Assembly: GCA_047974375.1 (NCBI GenBank)
Contig: JBKECF010000031.1
Coordinates: 1-64,000 of the forward strand
DNA: 64,000 bases
Direction of reading: 5' to 3'
DNA from: JBKECF01 sp047974375
GTDB lineage: Bacteria; Bacillota; Clostridia; Lachnospirales; CAMZNU01
The translations under genes were made by a program, and so were the position numbers. A model generated the notes under the pieces. The model ran no database searches and had not been told where the DNA came from. It worked only from the letters and a program-made list of their open reading frames with translations. Shown piece by piece: positions 63,026-64,000 of this stretch. The first letter of the stretch is position 1; each line of letters opens with the position of its first letter.

Positions 63026-64000
63026 TGAACGTTAAAGAATCGATTATTTCTGCCTTCTCCAGTGTATTAAGTAATAAAATGCGTAGTATATTAACTATGC
63101 TTGGTATTATTATTGGTATAAGTTCTGTTATTTTAATTACATCTTTAGGAAATGGTGTAACAAAAAGCATAACAGATGAATTTGAACAAATGGGTCTTAA
63201 TGGATTACAAATTTATCTTGATTCATACAGTGGTTTATATAAAGTAACAGAAAAAGATAAACTTACAAATGAAGATACCATCGTTTTAAGAAAAAACGAA
63301 GGTATATCCTCAGTATCTATAGTTCAACAATCTTCTGGTACTGTACCTCTTAAAAACCCTAAAGAAACAAAATCCACTACTCTTTACGCAACAGATCAGT
63401 ATTTAGATGACGTACAAACAATAAAAATTGTAGAAGGTAGGTTTTTATCAGAAAAAGACATTCTCAAAAAAAGCAGAGTTGTTGTCATTAACGAAAATAT
63501 GAGCCGTTATATATTCGGTAGGCCAAATGCATTGGGAGAAAGTATTGAAATAGACATTGAAGGAATAAATACTGATTTTACTATAATAGGCATTGAAAAA
63601 GGACAAGAAGTAAAAGAAGGTTTAGACTTAACAAGTAGTATGTCTAGCTTTTATATTCCTATAGAAACCTATAAAGAAATAACAGGCAATACCGAGGGAA
63701 TGACCCTTATATATGCCAAGGTAAAGGATGGTTACGATAGTTCTAAGGTAGCTAGTGAAGTTAAAAAAATTCTAGGTATTACACATAATACTAACCCAAA
63801 TAAATACTTAGTTTCCGACATAGCTCAAGCCATTTCTGGTATTACAACTGTATTTACAGGCATAACAGCTTTTATAAGTTTTGTTGCTGCTATATCCTTG
63901 CTAGTTGGTGGCGTTGGGGTTATGAATATAATGTTAGTTACTGTTACAGAAAGAACCAGAGAAATAGGTATACGAAAAGCCTTAGGTGCCACTAACTCCA
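63025..64000 (+). CDS. MacB/FtsX-like ABC transporter permease, partial at window end
   Basis: The first 325 residues are visible. The N-terminal membrane segment (MRSILTMLGIIIGISSVILI) is followed by a large extracytoplasmic domain (about residues 40-260) with MacB_PCD-like elements (VVVINENMSRYIFG, IDFTIIGI-type strand). The second membrane segment and the conserved cytosolic loop RTREIGIRKALGA follow, where the window ends. The start overlaps the ATPase stop (TAATG). The remaining two membrane segments lie outside. Confidence 0.92.
   Translation, partial: MNVKESIISAFSSVLSNKMRSILTMLGIIIGISSVILITSLGNGVTKSITDEFEQMGLNGLQIYLDSYSGLYKVTEKDKLTNEDTIVLRKNEGISSVSIVQQSSGTVPLKNPKETKSTTLYATDQYLDDVQTIKIVEGRFLSEKDILKKSRVVVINENMSRYIFGRPNALGESIEIDIEGINTDFTIIGIEKGQEVKEGLDLTSSMSSFYIPIETYKEITGNTEGMTLIYAKVKDGYDSSKVASEVKKILGITHNTNPNKYLVSDIAQAISGITTVFTGITAFISFVAAISLLVGGVGVMNIMLVTVTERTREIGIRKALGATNS

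Noticed and set aside
1..64000. CRISPR arrays, tRNA or rRNA genes, prophage modules
   Set aside because: I saw no regularly spaced repeats, cloverleaf-like sequences, rRNA motifs, integrases or phage structural genes.

Overview
The window is AT-rich bacterial DNA with strong AGGAGG-type ribosome binding sites, several TTG starts, RNase Y, LacI/AraC-controlled sugar importers and secreted proteins with an S-layer-like C-terminus. This points to a low-GC Gram-positive of the class Clostridia, probably an anaerobic fermenter of plant or host glycans. I cannot name the genus. No rRNA, tRNA, CRISPR array, prophage or intact insertion sequence is visible.

Layout. 0-2.6 kb is a graveyard: a broken ABC permease, a broken secreted-peptide gene, a possible transposase scrap and a deleted tcdA remnant. 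Next come mutS (2.6-5.1 kb) and a LacZ-type beta-galactosidase (5.3-8.3 kb). 8.6-17.1 kb is an amino-acid cluster: an alkaline-phosphatase-superfamily phosphodiesterase abutting D-serine dehydratase, an MFS and an AGCS transporter, an XRE-cupin regulator, an ABC-F ATPase and a homocysteine methyltransferase. 17.3-24.8 kb is a pentose/tetrose-type ABC importer with DhaK and DhaL kinase subunits and a LacI regulator. Its promoter carries paired tandem repeats that look like operators. 25.0-37.1 kb is a second sugar island: two AraC regulators, a family-1 binding protein with two permeases, a large glycosidase-like enzyme, two Gfo/Idh/MocA dehydrogenases, a lone Gfo-like C-terminal domain and a TIM-barrel isomerase/epimerase. 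I think this island oxidises glycosides, possibly by a 3-keto-sugar route.

37.2-41.7 kb holds a TauE-like permease, a Cof-type phosphatase and a P-type cation ATPase behind a yybP-ykoY (manganese) riboswitch. 41.7-43.2 kb holds two dead flagellar-type genes (YvyF-like zinc ribbon and fapA). Then come a second TIM-barrel epimerase, a small alarmone synthetase, two giant secreted fibronectin-III proteins (45-54.5 kb), a cysteine-type sulfatase, a mop-like molybdopterin-binding protein and another broken secreted-protein gene. RNase Y, a polysaccharide deacetylase, a Yip1 membrane protein and a MacA/MacB-type efflux system (cut by the window end) close the window.

Two themes stand out. Carbohydrate scavenging dominates (two importers, GH2, a GH106-like enzyme, sulfatase, epimerases, oxidoreductases). 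Gene decay is also frequent: at least six pseudogenes, broken by TAA, TAG and TGA stops, frameshifts and deletions, two of them flagellar. That suggests a lineage that has lost motility and is shedding genes.
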